From positions 1-24,610 of the forward strand of contig DCHP01000090.1 of the NCBI GenBank assembly GCA_002315675.1: DNA of 24,610 bases, written 5' to 3'. Positions within the stretch are counted from its first letter, which is position 1. Every line of letters begins with the position of its first letter. This document shows, one piece after another, positions 15,947-24,600 of the stretch. The notes under the pieces are model-generated. The model was not told the origin of the DNA. It was given only the letters and a program-made list of their open reading frames with translations, and did not search any database. The position numbers and the translations under genes are program-made. The DNA comes from Rikenellaceae bacterium UBA1749 (GTDB taxonomy: Bacteria; Bacteroidota; Bacteroidia; Bacteroidales; Rikenellaceae).

Positions 15947-16281
15947 TCTGTTTTTCTGCCATAATATTATTGCATCAGGACATATCTAAGGAATACTTCT
16001 ATAGAGAAATCATAGATAAGGCACTTAAGGGCAATTTATTTAAATCTGTGCAAAAGGTGAGCGTAACCTGCCTTTTTGGGAAGTTCAATAGCTCATAGTG
16101 CAATTAATTCCTATGAATATCGAAGCAAAATTTTCCCTGTAAGATAATTCAGAGGGAGAGCAGATATACATAACTACAGATAACAGGTATATAAAAAAAG
16201 TTCTATTTATTCACATAAAAACAGAGGAACAGGCGCAGTTCCTCCCCCACCTTCAGGTGGGAGCAAACCTGCGCATTACTA
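15947..16281. other. 335-bp gap between moxR and the DUF58 gene with nested hairpins near its end
   Basis: No convincing gene is present. One open stretch of 42 codons (TTG 15970 to TAG 16098) has no recognised family. Near the end two alternative hairpins can form. One is GAGGAAC (16224-16230) with GTTCCTC (16238-16244). The other is GCGCAG (16233-16238) with CTGCGC (16269-16274), enclosing CCCACC-TTCA-GGTGGG (16246-16261). The DUF58 start codon is 8 bp after the last arm. It may be a leader with translational control or a relic of a small mobile element. Confidence 0.5.
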
Positions 16282-17160
16282 ATGAAAAGTGAGGATATAA
16301 TTAAAAAAGTTCGTAAAATAGAGATTAAGACTCGCGGACTTAGTAATGATATCTTTGCAGGAAAGTACCATAGTGCTTTCAAGGGTCGTGGTATGTCATT
16401 TTCAGAGGTTAGGGAGTATCGTCCAGGTGATGACGTCCGTGATATTGAATGGAATGTGACAGCCAGAAGCAATAAAGCACATATCAAAGTTTTCGAAGAG
16501 GAAAGAGAACTTACTATGATGCTTCTGATTGACATCAGCGGTAGTTCCGGGTTTGGAACCAAATCTGAACTCAAAAGGGAGACTATCGCAGAGATTGCTG
16601 CCGTACTGGCTTTTTCTGCTGCAGGCAATAACGATAAGGTAGGTTGCATGCTTTTCACTGACCATGTTGAAAAATACATCCCACCAAAAAAAGGAAGACA
16701 GCATGTGCTGAGGATATTAAGTGACATTCTGGAGCCACGCCCAACATCAAATGGCACTAACATCAGCGAATGTCTCAGAACATTCACCGGAATCCAGAAA
16801 AAGAAATGCACAGCATTTGTCATATCAGATTTAATGGATATAGATAGTGGCAATACCCGTTTTGAAGAGAGTCTTAAAATTGCTGCCGGCAAACATGACA
16901 TTGTCGCACTTAGGGTCTTTGATGAAAGGGAGATTGAATTGCCATCTGTAGGTCTTGTGAATATGTACGATATGGAAAGCGGGAAAACAATGCTTGTTGA
17001 CACCTCAAGTTCAGAAGTCAGAAGAAAATGGGCTGAATATTATATTTCCTCACTGGCATCCATAGAACAGACATTGCTGAAAAGCAGGGTTGACAAGGCA
17101 GATTTTCCTACAGGACAGGATTATGTATCAACATTGATACAACTATTTAAAAGAAGATAA
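16282..17160 (+). CDS. DUF58-domain protein of the Bat cluster
   Basis: 292 residues. It has the DUF58 signature REYRPGDDVRDIEWNVTAR (about 44-62) and then a VWA-like metal site, D84-x-S86-x-S88 in LLIDISGSSG. No membrane span or signal is seen, so it is likely cytoplasmic or peripheral. DUF58 proteins are regularly encoded next to MoxR ATPases and are assumed to be their clients; the biochemical role is not known. It ends with TAA directly before the next gene, with its ATG 6 bp further on. Confidence 0.92.
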   Translation: MKSEDIIKKVRKIEIKTRGLSNDIFAGKYHSAFKGRGMSFSEVREYRPGDDVRDIEWNVTARSNKAHIKVFEEERELTMMLLIDISGSSGFGTKSELKRETIAEIAAVLAFSAAGNNDKVGCMLFTDHVEKYIPPKKGRQHVLRILSDILEPRPTSNGTNISECLRTFTGIQKKKCTAFVISDLMDIDSGNTRFEESLKIAAGKHDIVALRVFDEREIELPSVGLVNMYDMESGKTMLVDTSSSEVRRKWAEYYISSLASIEQTLLKSRVDKADFPTGQDYVSTLIQLFKRR

Positions 17161-17166
17161 TTGAAC

Positions 17167-18156
17167 ATGCGAAAACAACTTGTAGTTATATCACTCCTTC
17201 TGGTCGTTTCACTCCTTGCCAAAGGGATAGCTGCCAAAGCTCAGGAACTGCCACAGATTTCATCAAGTGTAGCAGCTGATACCATGTGGATTGGAGATCA
17301 GACCATATACAGTATCGAAATAAAGAAGGATGTCTCAACTGAAATAGGACTTCCACAGTTCAAGGACAACAAACTGACAGATAAAATAGAGATAGTCGAA
17401 GGTCCATGGGTTGACACCATTTCAAGAGAAGATCGCAATGTAACATTAAATGTCAATTACAAAATAACAATATTTGATGCTGGTGAATACGTATTGCAAG
17501 GATTTCCGATAATAGTGGGAGAAGGCGAAAAGCCAGACACAATGTTTGCCAGGACAGTAAACCACCTGTTTGTTAAAACATTTGAAATAGATACAACCAA
17601 ACAGGAGATATTCGACATCAAGGCCAATCTGGATACTCCTATCACATGGGCCGAAATAAAGGAATTCATTCTTTCGTGGAAAGGTATGGTGGTTCTTGGA
17701 TTAATGATACTGGTATCCATCGGAATCTGGTTTGTTATATGGATGCGTAAACGTAGAAACGGGGAATCAAACAAGCCAAAAGAACCTGCACACATCATTG
17801 CACTAAGAGCTATCAGTGCTCTTGAAAGGAAAAAAGTTTGGGAAAGCGGGAAAGTGAAAGAGTACTACTCTATTCTGACAGACATCATACGGGTATACAT
17901 TGAGAATCGTTATGGTGTATCCACGATGGAACTGACCACTCCAGAAATTCTGAATGCAGTAAAGGAACTGAATTCAGAGAAACAGTACAGAATACTGGAA
18001 GAAATATTGTCAGATGCTGATCTTGTAAAATTTGCCAAACACATTCCTTCCCCTGAAGAAAATGCAGAGAGCGTGAATATTGCAAAAAAATATGTCGAGG
18101 AGACAAAATTAATTATCATAGAGGAGACAGAACAGAAAGATGAGTCAAATAAATAA
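17167..18156 (+). CDS. BatD-like membrane protein (DUF4381-like C-terminal region)
   Basis: 329 residues from the ATG at 17167; an in-frame TTG two codons earlier seems less likely. An N-terminal signal segment (RKQLVVISLLLVVSLLAKG) leads into a periplasmic beta-rich domain. One membrane span follows near residue 180 (GMVVLGLMILVSIGIWFVIW). The cytoplasmic tail has KEYYSILTDIIRVYIENRYG and TTPEIL, a pattern shared with DUF4381 proteins and with the end of BatD. It sits in the usual place between DUF58 and the batA region. Its stop overlaps the next gene by 17 bp. The function is presumed to be within the Bat complex. Confidence 0.75.
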   Translation: MRKQLVVISLLLVVSLLAKGIAAKAQELPQISSSVAADTMWIGDQTIYSIEIKKDVSTEIGLPQFKDNKLTDKIEIVEGPWVDTISREDRNVTLNVNYKITIFDAGEYVLQGFPIIVGEGEKPDTMFARTVNHLFVKTFEIDTTKQEIFDIKANLDTPITWAEIKEFILSWKGMVVLGLMILVSIGIWFVIWMRKRRNGESNKPKEPAHIIALRAISALERKKVWESGKVKEYYSILTDIIRVYIENRYGVSTMELTTPEILNAVKELNSEKQYRILEEILSDADLVKFAKHIPSPEENAESVNIAKKYVEETKLIIIEETEQKDESNK

Positions 18157-18937
18157 AATAGTCCTTGTCATTTTGGTCTTCTTTGCAGCAACCCAAGCAT
18201 TTGCTCAAAGCGAACGAGCTGACATTCGAAAAGGGAACCGTTTGTATAATAAAGGTTTACATAGTGAAGCTGAAGTGGAATACAAACGAGCCCAGCAAAA
18301 GAATCCATCATCATACGAAGCATTGTATAATCTAGGGAACGCCCTATACAAACAGAACAGGTTTGAGGATGCATTGGCTACATATTCAAAACTGGTTGAG
18401 GATGAAAACCATAGGGAGAATCTGGCATCAGTTCTGCATAATATGGGGAATTCATATGTTCAGACCAAGAAATACGATGAAGCCATTGATTGTTACAAGA
18501 AGTCATTAAAGGTTGATCCTACAGATATGCAGACAAAATTCAATCTTGCATACGCTCAGAAATTGAAGAAAGACGAGGAAGACAAGAATAAGGATAATAA
18601 CAACAAGGATCAGAATCAGGACAACAATCAGAACAATCAGAACAATCAGAACAATCAGAACAACCAGAACCAGAACCAAAATAATCAGAATCAGAACCAA
18701 AATCAAAATAATCAGAATCAGAATCAAGACCAGAATAATAACCAAAATCAGGACAATAATCAGGATCAGGACAAGGACAAACAGGATCAGCAGCAGGAAC
18801 CTCCAAAACAGAATCCTAATCAGGCTGAAAATGAAAGGACTCTAAATGCGATTCAGGCCGCTGAGGATAAAACAAAAGACAAAGTAAAGAAAGAGCAGGC
18901 CAAGGCATATGGTCAAAAACAAGGTAAACAATGGTAA
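18140..18937 (+). CDS. batC: BatC-like TPR protein with a Gln/Asn-rich tract
   Basis: 265 residues: a signal peptide (about 1-22), three to four TPR units (about 25-140, for example YEALYNLGNALYKQNRFEDA and NMGNSYVQTKKYDEAIDCY), then a low-complexity tract of N, Q, D and K (about 148-225). The end, ERTLNAIQAAEDKTKDKVKK, is typical of BatC. Within the tract the 9-mer AACAATCAG is repeated four times exactly (18623-18658). BatC is thought to scaffold the Bat proteins in the periplasm. The gene overlaps the previous one by 17 bp and precedes batA, whereas in B. fragilis batC follows batB. The symbol is by resemblance. Confidence 0.8.
   Translation: MSQINKIVLVILVFFAATQAFAQSERADIRKGNRLYNKGLHSEAEVEYKRAQQKNPSSYEALYNLGNALYKQNRFEDALATYSKLVEDENHRENLASVLHNMGNSYVQTKKYDEAIDCYKKSLKVDPTDMQTKFNLAYAQKLKKDEEDKNKDNNNKDQNQDNNQNNQNNQNNQNNQNQNQNNQNQNQNQNNQNQNQDQNNNQNQDNNQDQDKDKQDQQQEPPKQNPNQAENERTLNAIQAAEDKTKDKVKKEQAKAYGQKQGKQW
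18623..18658 (+). repeat. Four perfect tandem copies of AACAATCAG inside the TPR gene
   Basis: The copies lie at 18623, 18632, 18641 and 18650. Each unit encodes Asn-Asn-Gln, so copy-number change would alter protein length by three residues without a frameshift. Degenerate versions continue to about 18740. Confidence 0.9.
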
Positions 18938-18952
18938 AAAGGCACTAAATCA

Positions 18953-19954
18953 ATGATTCCATCAATATTTAGATTTGAAAACCCTGAACTTCTGTGGATG
19001 CTTGTAATCATTCCACTGATGATTGCATATTATATATACAAACAGAAGTTAGGATCTGCTACTGTCAAAGTTTCGTCAATCCAAGCTTTTCAGAAAAAGA
19101 TTGTTACCATTCGAAGTATCTTGGCTCATTTACCTATCCTATTAAGATGTCTGGCGGTCGGGTTCATTATAGTTGCACTTGCACGTCCTCAATCTGCTGA
19201 GGACTATACAAATACAAATGCTGAGGGTATTGACATCGTAATGTCTCTCGATATTTCAGGTTCAATGCTGGCCAGAGACTTCAATCCCAACCGTCTGGAA
19301 GCAGCCAAAGATATATCAAGTAAGTTTATAATGGGGCGTCCGACAGACAGAATCGGACTTGTCGTTTTTGCAGGAGAAGCTTTCACACAGTCACCGCTGA
19401 CTACTGACCACACATCCCTTGTAAATCTTCTTAATCAGGTACAGATGGGATATATTGAAGATGGTACAGCAATAGGAAACGGACTCGCTACAGCCATTAA
19501 CAGATTACGCGATAGTGAATGTCCAAGTAAAGTTATTATCCTACTTACAGACGGCGTCAACAATAGCGGACAAATTGACCCAAAAACAGCAGCAGACATT
19601 GCAAAGGATTACGGAATAAGAGTTTACACAATAGGTGTAGGTAGTCAAGGCGTTGCACCATACCCTACATACAACAGTTGGGGAGAACTTACATATCAGA
19701 ACGCAAAAGTTGAAATAGATGAGAAATTACTTGAAACCATAGCAAATGAAACAGGTGGACACTATTTCAGAGCTACAGACAACACAAAATTAGCTGAGAT
19801 ATATTCGGAAATTCAGGAAATGGAAAAGACAAAGGTCGAAGTTGAAAATTTCCGGAAATATTCTGAAGTATTCCCGCCATTTCTTATTATGGCATTAGCC
19901 TTGATTTGCCTTGAAATAACATGTAAATTATTGATATTTAAAAGATTGCCTTAA
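18953..19954 (+). CDS. batA: VWA-domain membrane protein BatA
   Basis: 333 residues. Two N-terminal membrane spans (about 12-28 and 57-77) are followed by a von Willebrand A domain and a C-terminal span (PPFLIMALALICLEITCKLL). The metal-ion-dependent adhesion site is D100-I-S-G-S104, with LTTDHTS and LLTDGVNNSG supplying the other ligands. The ARPQ motif before the VWA domain is typical of BatA/BatB. In B. fragilis the bat operon is linked to aerotolerance. It is preceded by the TPR gene (15 bp) and followed by batB after 2 bp. Confidence 0.92.
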   Translation: MIPSIFRFENPELLWMLVIIPLMIAYYIYKQKLGSATVKVSSIQAFQKKIVTIRSILAHLPILLRCLAVGFIIVALARPQSAEDYTNTNAEGIDIVMSLDISGSMLARDFNPNRLEAAKDISSKFIMGRPTDRIGLVVFAGEAFTQSPLTTDHTSLVNLLNQVQMGYIEDGTAIGNGLATAINRLRDSECPSKVIILLTDGVNNSGQIDPKTAADIAKDYGIRVYTIGVGSQGVAPYPTYNSWGELTYQNAKVEIDEKLLETIANETGGHYFRATDNTKLAEIYSEIQEMEKTKVEVENFRKYSEVFPPFLIMALALICLEITCKLLIFKRLP

Positions 19955-19956
19955 TA

Positions 19957-20988
19957 ATGTTCCGTTTTGCATCACCATACTTTCTGTATCTACTACTACT
20001 GATTCCTGTATTGGTAGTACTATACATTTTTTACCTTAAATCTCATCAAAGACTGGTAAATCGTTTCGGAGATTCAGAACTCATGAAAAAATTAATTGTG
20101 GATGTTTCTCCCAAAAGAGTGTTATATAAATATTCATTGATTCTCATATCAATAGTATTCATTATTCTGGCACTTGCCCAACCGCAGCTTGGTGCAAAAC
20201 TTCGCGAAGTCAAAAGAGAAGGTATTGAGATAATGCTTGCCGTAGATGTCAGCAACTCCATGCTTGCAGAAGATCTTAAGCCAAACAGACTGGAAAGGAC
20301 AAAAAATGCTGTAAACAGGATGATAGACCAGCTTCAGAAAGACAGAATAGGAATGGTCGTATTCGCTGGAGATGCATATATTCAATTACCAATCACCAGT
20401 GACTATATCTCAGCAAAGAGTTTTGTAAGTGGTTTGACAACTACGATGGTTCCAAGGCAAGGGACGTCAATAAGTAAAGCTATTGAACTTGCCACCCGTT
20501 CATTTTCCGAACAGAGCGGAAGAAGCCGGGCAATTATTCTGATTACTGATGGTGAGAGTCATGATGACGATCCACTTCAGGCTGCACAGCAAGCAAAGGA
20601 TGCAGGTGTTATGATTTTCACCGTCGGCATAGGTACACCAGAGGGAGCTCCTATTTCTGTGAATGGCGAAATAATAAAGGATGAAGAGGGAAATATCGTT
20701 GTTTCCAAGCTGGATGACACCTCCCTTCAACAGATAGCAGTGCTTACAGGAGGTGCTTACGTACAGGCTACTGAAAGGACAATAGGACTGGAACAAATAT
20801 TTGAAGAAATAAGTAAAATAGACAAACAAGAATTTTCAAGTATGGTATTTGAAGAATACAATGACCAATTTCATTATTTTCTGTGGATTGCATTTATCTT
20901 GATAATAATTGAATTTATAATGCTTGAAAGAAAAAATCATGTCTTATCCAAAATATCAGTATTTTCAACAAAAAAACACCATGATTAG
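19957..20988 (+). CDS. batB: VWA-domain membrane protein BatB
   Basis: 343 residues and a paralogue of BatA. It has N-terminal spans (about 7-27 and 58-74), the MIDAS D97-V-S-N-S101, ILITDGESHDDD, and a C-terminal span (FLWIAFILIIIEFIML). Asparagine replaces glycine in the DxSxS loop compared with BatA, which keeps the ligand pattern. It starts 2 bp after batA and overlaps batD by 8 bp (ATGATTAG). BatA and BatB are thought to form a heteromeric complex in the inner membrane. Confidence 0.92.
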   Translation: MFRFASPYFLYLLLLIPVLVVLYIFYLKSHQRLVNRFGDSELMKKLIVDVSPKRVLYKYSLILISIVFIILALAQPQLGAKLREVKREGIEIMLAVDVSNSMLAEDLKPNRLERTKNAVNRMIDQLQKDRIGMVVFAGDAYIQLPITSDYISAKSFVSGLTTTMVPRQGTSISKAIELATRSFSEQSGRSRAIILITDGESHDDDPLQAAQQAKDAGVMIFTVGIGTPEGAPISVNGEIIKDEEGNIVVSKLDDTSLQQIAVLTGGAYVQATERTIGLEQIFEEISKIDKQEFSSMVFEEYNDQFHYFLWIAFILIIIEFIMLERKNHVLSKISVFSTKKHHD

Positions 20989-22825
20989 AAAGCAGATTGT
21001 ATATTTTTTAGCATTTGCACTACTTCTCATAGGCATAATTCCGACTTATGGGCAAAATGTTTCATTCGAATTAAACGCTCCTCTGACAGTTCAGGCAGGC
21101 CAACGTTTCAGAGTTGAAGTCACACTGTCCAATGCTGATGGTTCAGAATTTGTCGGACCATCATTTACAGGATTGACGATTCTTGCAGGACCTACTAAAT
21201 CCCAGGGAAGTAGCTATCAGAATATTAACGGAAAGGCCACAAGTTCGAATTTTATTACCTGGACATACATACTTCAAGCTCCTGATAATGAGACTTCCAT
21301 TAAAATAGAATCTGCAAGTGTCAAAGCAAATGGTAAAACATACACAACAAGCCCACAGACAGTCGATATTGTTTCATCACAGGCGCCTGCAGGCTCAGGA
21401 CAGAATGCAAATGGAAGAGGACAGCAAGCTAAGTCAACATACAAACAAGGAGATGTGCAGCTAAAACTGGATTTGTCATCAACAAATGTATACAGGGGTG
21501 AACCAATAATTGCAACACTTAATCTATACATTAGAGCTGAAGTAGCAGGACTGGATAACCCAAAATATTCACCATTGACCGGTTTCTGGTCTCAGGAACT
21601 AGAAATAGATCAGAATAAGGTTTCAAAAGGGACAATTTCAGGAAAAACATACGAAGTGCATCCAATACGCCAATGGATATTATATCCTCAAAAGAGTGGT
21701 GATTTAACAATTGAACCAACAACATTAACAGCTACAATTGCTATCAGAATAGATACGCCAAGCTCTGGTTCCTTGTTTGACAATATGTTTGGAGGATTTG
21801 GAAACGATGTTGAATATGTAAATCAAAATCTTTCGACAGGAGCAATCAAAGTCCATGTAAAGGATCTTCCTACGCCTCAGCCTACCAGTTTTGACGGAGC
21901 AGTAGGACAATTTACAATGGAAAGTACATTGTCTGCATCTTCTCTTTCTGCAAATTCTGCTGGATCAATCATTATTAAACTTAAAGGAAGTGGTAATTTC
22001 CCTACGATTTCCAATCCAAAAATCAGTTTCCCTGCAGCATTTGAATGTTATGACACGAAGAGTACTGATAATGTAAAGTACAATTCACAAGGTGGTAATG
22101 GTGAAAGGACATGGGAATTCCCATATATTGCCCGAGTAGAAGGAGAGTATACAATCCCCGCGCTAGAAATTTCCTATTTTGACACGAAATCAAAGCAGTA
22201 CAAGACTCTAAGCAGTGGAGACTTCAAAATCAGTGTCACAGCTGATGAAGGTAAGGGGAATACGTCGACAGGCACATTTATTTCTGGAGTTACAAAGCAG
22301 GACCTTAAGATGCTTGGACAGGATATTAGGTATATCAAGACTCCTGAATATTCAGAACTTAAAACCAAGACAACACCATTGATATGGACAATATGGTACT
22401 ATCTGATAATGATTGCGATTATCGGAGTGTTTGTTGCCGTACTGAATGGACTTAAGAAATATATCAAGAGTAGAAATGACATTGCAAAAGTCAAGAACAA
22501 AAAGGCTAACAAAGTAGCACTGAGAAGACTACGCAAGTCAAAAGGATTCATGAATAGTGGAAACCGGACCAAATTCTTCGAAGAAATGCTTAGGGCTCTA
22601 TGGGGATATATGGGTGATAAACTGACTATTGATGTTGCCAACCTTACAAAGGAAAGGGTTCAGAACGAGTTGATTGCACGGGGAATAAGTGAAGATCAGG
22701 CGGAAATATTCTTAGGATTGATTTCCGAATGCGAGATGGCGCAATATTCACCTGAAATGAGCGTCAAGATGGAAGACATATATGGACAGGCGCTAGAAAT
22801 AATTGGTAATCTTGAAATAAACTAG
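20981..22825 (+). CDS. batD: BatD, oxygen-tolerance family membrane protein
   Basis: 614 residues from the ATG at 20981, which gives a proper signal peptide (MIRKQIVYFLAFALLLIGII, cleaved near TYGQ). Starts further upstream lie deep inside batB. The periplasmic part consists of repeated beta domains (SFELNAPLTVQAGQRFRVEV, KLDLSSTNVYRGEPIIATL, MESTLSASSLSANSAGSI) typical of BatD. One span lies near residue 475 (WTIWYYLIMIAIIGVFVAVL), and a basic cytoplasmic tail ends in a helical domain. The function is unknown beyond membership in the Bat system. batE begins 4 bp later. Confidence 0.92.
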   Translation: MIRKQIVYFLAFALLLIGIIPTYGQNVSFELNAPLTVQAGQRFRVEVTLSNADGSEFVGPSFTGLTILAGPTKSQGSSYQNINGKATSSNFITWTYILQAPDNETSIKIESASVKANGKTYTTSPQTVDIVSSQAPAGSGQNANGRGQQAKSTYKQGDVQLKLDLSSTNVYRGEPIIATLNLYIRAEVAGLDNPKYSPLTGFWSQELEIDQNKVSKGTISGKTYEVHPIRQWILYPQKSGDLTIEPTTLTATIAIRIDTPSSGSLFDNMFGGFGNDVEYVNQNLSTGAIKVHVKDLPTPQPTSFDGAVGQFTMESTLSASSLSANSAGSIIIKLKGSGNFPTISNPKISFPAAFECYDTKSTDNVKYNSQGGNGERTWEFPYIARVEGEYTIPALEISYFDTKSKQYKTLSSGDFKISVTADEGKGNTSTGTFISGVTKQDLKMLGQDIRYIKTPEYSELKTKTTPLIWTIWYYLIMIAIIGVFVAVLNGLKKYIKSRNDIAKVKNKKANKVALRRLRKSKGFMNSGNRTKFFEEMLRALWGYMGDKLTIDVANLTKERVQNELIARGISEDQAEIFLGLISECEMAQYSPEMSVKMEDIYGQALEIIGNLEIN

Positions 22826-22829
22826 GACA

Positions 22830-23663
22830 ATGAGAAGGACGTTAATAATATTAGCAATAACGATGTTATCATTAACATCTCTTGCTCAGAAAGATTCTGC
22901 ATCAGTAGCATCAGATGATGTTGCAAGTATCAAGAAACAAGAAGAGACAGGTGAGTCAACAACATCATGGGATAAGGCAAACCGTGCATATTCTGAAGGA
23001 CAGTTTCAAGTTGCTGAAGTTCTATACATGCAACTTATTGAAGAAGGCTACCAGGATGCATCATTATATTACAATTTGGGAAACACCTATTTTCAACAGA
23101 ATCAAATTGGTAAAGCGATTCTTAATTATAAAAGAGCATATTTAGCTAATCCGTCAGACAAGGACATTCAATACAATCTTGAACTGGCCCAAAGTAAAAC
23201 CAAAGATAAAATTGACAAGTTACCTTCCTTCTTTCTATTTGAATGGATTGATTCAATAAGAGATTTGATGGATACCAACACATGGGCAGAAACTGCGATT
23301 TTTTTGCTTCTGATTGATTTATGCATGATAATGCTATGGCTGCTTGCAAATTCACTTGGAATACGTAAATTAGGATTTTATTCAGCCATTCTATTAACTG
23401 TTCTGGTGGTAGTTTCTATAGTCAACAGTTTCAGATCTGCAAATCATGTATACAATTCAGCAGAGGCAGTGGTAACTAGTTCTGCGGCTTTGATTAAAAG
23501 TTCACCTTCTGATAGTGGGAAAGACCTTTTTGTCGTCCATGAAGGAACCAGTCTATTAATAAAACAGAATCTGGATGGTTGGAATGAAGTTGAATTGATT
23601 GACGGAAATAAAGGATGGATTACAAGTTCCGCCATTGAAAAAGTATTAATTGACAAAGAATAA
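22830..23663 (+). CDS. batE: BatE, TPR and SH3-like domain membrane protein
   Basis: 277 residues: a signal peptide (about 1-19), TPR units (about 47-130, DKANRAYSEGQFQVAEVLYM and YYNLGNTYFQQNQIGKAILN), and two membrane spans (about 154-172 and 179-198). The C-terminal bacterial SH3-like domain (about 206-277) has LFVVHEGTSLLIKQ and WNEVELIDGNKGWI. This layout is specific to BatE and makes it a likely envelope scaffold. It is the last gene of the cluster; no terminator is seen before purC. Confidence 0.92.
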   Translation: MRRTLIILAITMLSLTSLAQKDSASVASDDVASIKKQEETGESTTSWDKANRAYSEGQFQVAEVLYMQLIEEGYQDASLYYNLGNTYFQQNQIGKAILNYKRAYLANPSDKDIQYNLELAQSKTKDKIDKLPSFFLFEWIDSIRDLMDTNTWAETAIFLLLIDLCMIMLWLLANSLGIRKLGFYSAILLTVLVVVSIVNSFRSANHVYNSAEAVVTSSAALIKSSPSDSGKDLFVVHEGTSLLIKQNLDGWNEVELIDGNKGWITSSAIEKVLIDKE

Positions 23664-23688
23664 TTTATGTTAAACTATAAAAAGGCTA

Positions 23689-23727
23689 TCGGCAAATCCT
23701 CCCACATAATCGTGGGTTCCTCACCGA
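23689..23727 (+). promoter_or_regulatory. Hairpin in the purC leader
   Basis: TCGG (23689-23692) and CCGA (23724-23727) close a structure with inner stem CCCAC (23701-23705) and GTGGG (23712-23716). TCCTC occurs on both sides of the inner stem. It ends 7 bp before the purC start codon. No T-run follows, so it is not a terminator. Its role is unknown, but it is well placed to affect initiation. Confidence 0.4.
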
Positions 23728-23734
23728 AAATATT

Positions 23735-24415
23735 ATGGAACTAGTTTATACAGGAAAAACAAAAAATGTTTACGCCCTAGAGAACGGCAACTATTTGTTG
23801 AAATTCAAAGATGATTGTACTGGAAAAGACGGCGTATTTGATCCAGGTGAAAACTCTGTAGGTTTAACAATTGATGGTGTAGGTGATGTCAATCTACGCA
23901 TGTCCATCTATTTCTTTGAAAAAATCAATGCCGCAGGTATTAGAACACACTACGTCAACGCAAATCTAAAGGACACTACAATGGAAGTTCTTCCTGCAAA
24001 AGTGTTCGGTAAAGGTCTTGAAGTTATCTGCAGATATAAAGCTGTAGGTAGTTTCTTCCGCCGTTATTCAGATTATGTTGAACTTGGTGCTGATCTGCCT
24101 GCATATGTTGAAACAACATTCAAAAATGATGAAAAGGGAGATCCTCTAGTTACAAAAGATGCTTTGGTTGATCTTGGTGTAATGAGCGCAAAACAGTACG
24201 ATGATATTAAGGTCGAAACTCAAAAAATAACAGCTATCGTTGCTGAAGATCTTAAGAAAAAGGGACTTGACCTTTACGATATCAAATTTGAATTTGGATA
24301 CGACATGGACGGCAATGTTATGCTCATAGACGAAATAGCATCAGGAAACATGCGTGTATATAAAAATGGCGAATATATTGATCCTATGACTCTTTCTAAA
24401 CTATTCTTCGCATAA
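23735..24415 (+). CDS. purC: SAICAR synthetase, short form
   Basis: 226 residues. It makes SAICAR from CAIR, aspartate and ATP, a late step of IMP synthesis. Features include the start YTGKTKNVYAL (ATP-binding lobe), KFKDDCTG, EVICRYKAVGSFFRRY, DIKFEFGYD and MLIDEIASGNMRVYKNG. The last segment replaces the usual DEISPDTCR, a form seen in the short Firmicutes-like lineage of PurC. The longer form (about 300 residues) is also common in Bacteroidetes, so this gene may belong to a different lineage. It is 71 bp after batE on the same strand without a clear promoter, so it could be partly co-transcribed. Confidence 0.9.
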   Translation: MELVYTGKTKNVYALENGNYLLKFKDDCTGKDGVFDPGENSVGLTIDGVGDVNLRMSIYFFEKINAAGIRTHYVNANLKDTTMEVLPAKVFGKGLEVICRYKAVGSFFRRYSDYVELGADLPAYVETTFKNDEKGDPLVTKDALVDLGVMSAKQYDDIKVETQKITAIVAEDLKKKGLDLYDIKFEFGYDMDGNVMLIDEIASGNMRVYKNGEYIDPMTLSKLFFA

Positions 24416-24455
24416 CATATTATATTGTTCGCATAACAATTTCTGTTAGTGAATA

Positions 24456-24498
24456 AAAGAAGTTCTGTGCTATATGCCGGAACTTCTTTCTTTATTCC
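24456..24498 (+). terminator. Probable terminator after purC
   Basis: AAAGAAGTTC (24456-24465) and GAACTTCTTT (24480-24489) form a perfect 10-bp stem with a 14-nt loop, followed by a broken T-run (CTTTATTCC). Confidence 0.65.
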
Positions 24499-24593
24499 TA
24501 CACATCCATTTACTGTAATAGAGGCCTATAGGTCATAACTATCATTGACTAGGAGTATTTCATCGCTGCAAAAAATTCAGCCATTAATCGAGT

Positions 24594-24600
24594 AGGAGGA
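24594..24600 (+). promoter_or_regulatory. Strong Shine-Dalgarno site for a gene beyond the window
   Basis: TAGGAGG lies 10 bp from the window edge, just where a start codon would follow. Such strong sites are rare in this window, so a plus-strand gene probably starts right after it. The rest of 24500-24593 shows nothing recognisable. Confidence 0.45.

Noticed and set aside
15970..16098. 42-codon frame starting with TTG in the moxR-DUF58 gap
   Set aside because: No ribosome-binding site, no family and a non-ATG start; mentioned only as part of the gap.
16203..17003. Long minus-strand frame (266 codons) opposite the DUF58 gene
   Set aside because: It is antisense to a gene with clear family motifs, has Ser/Leu-rich shadow composition and matches no family.
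18506..18806. Minus-strand frames of 79 and 88 codons in the Gln/Asn tract
   Set aside because: They are low-complexity mirror images of the repeated codons on the plus strand.
24407..24438. Direct repeat TTCGCATAACA at the purC stop (24407-24417 and 24428-24438)
   Set aside because: Short, probably a local duplication by slippage, with no effect on the frame.
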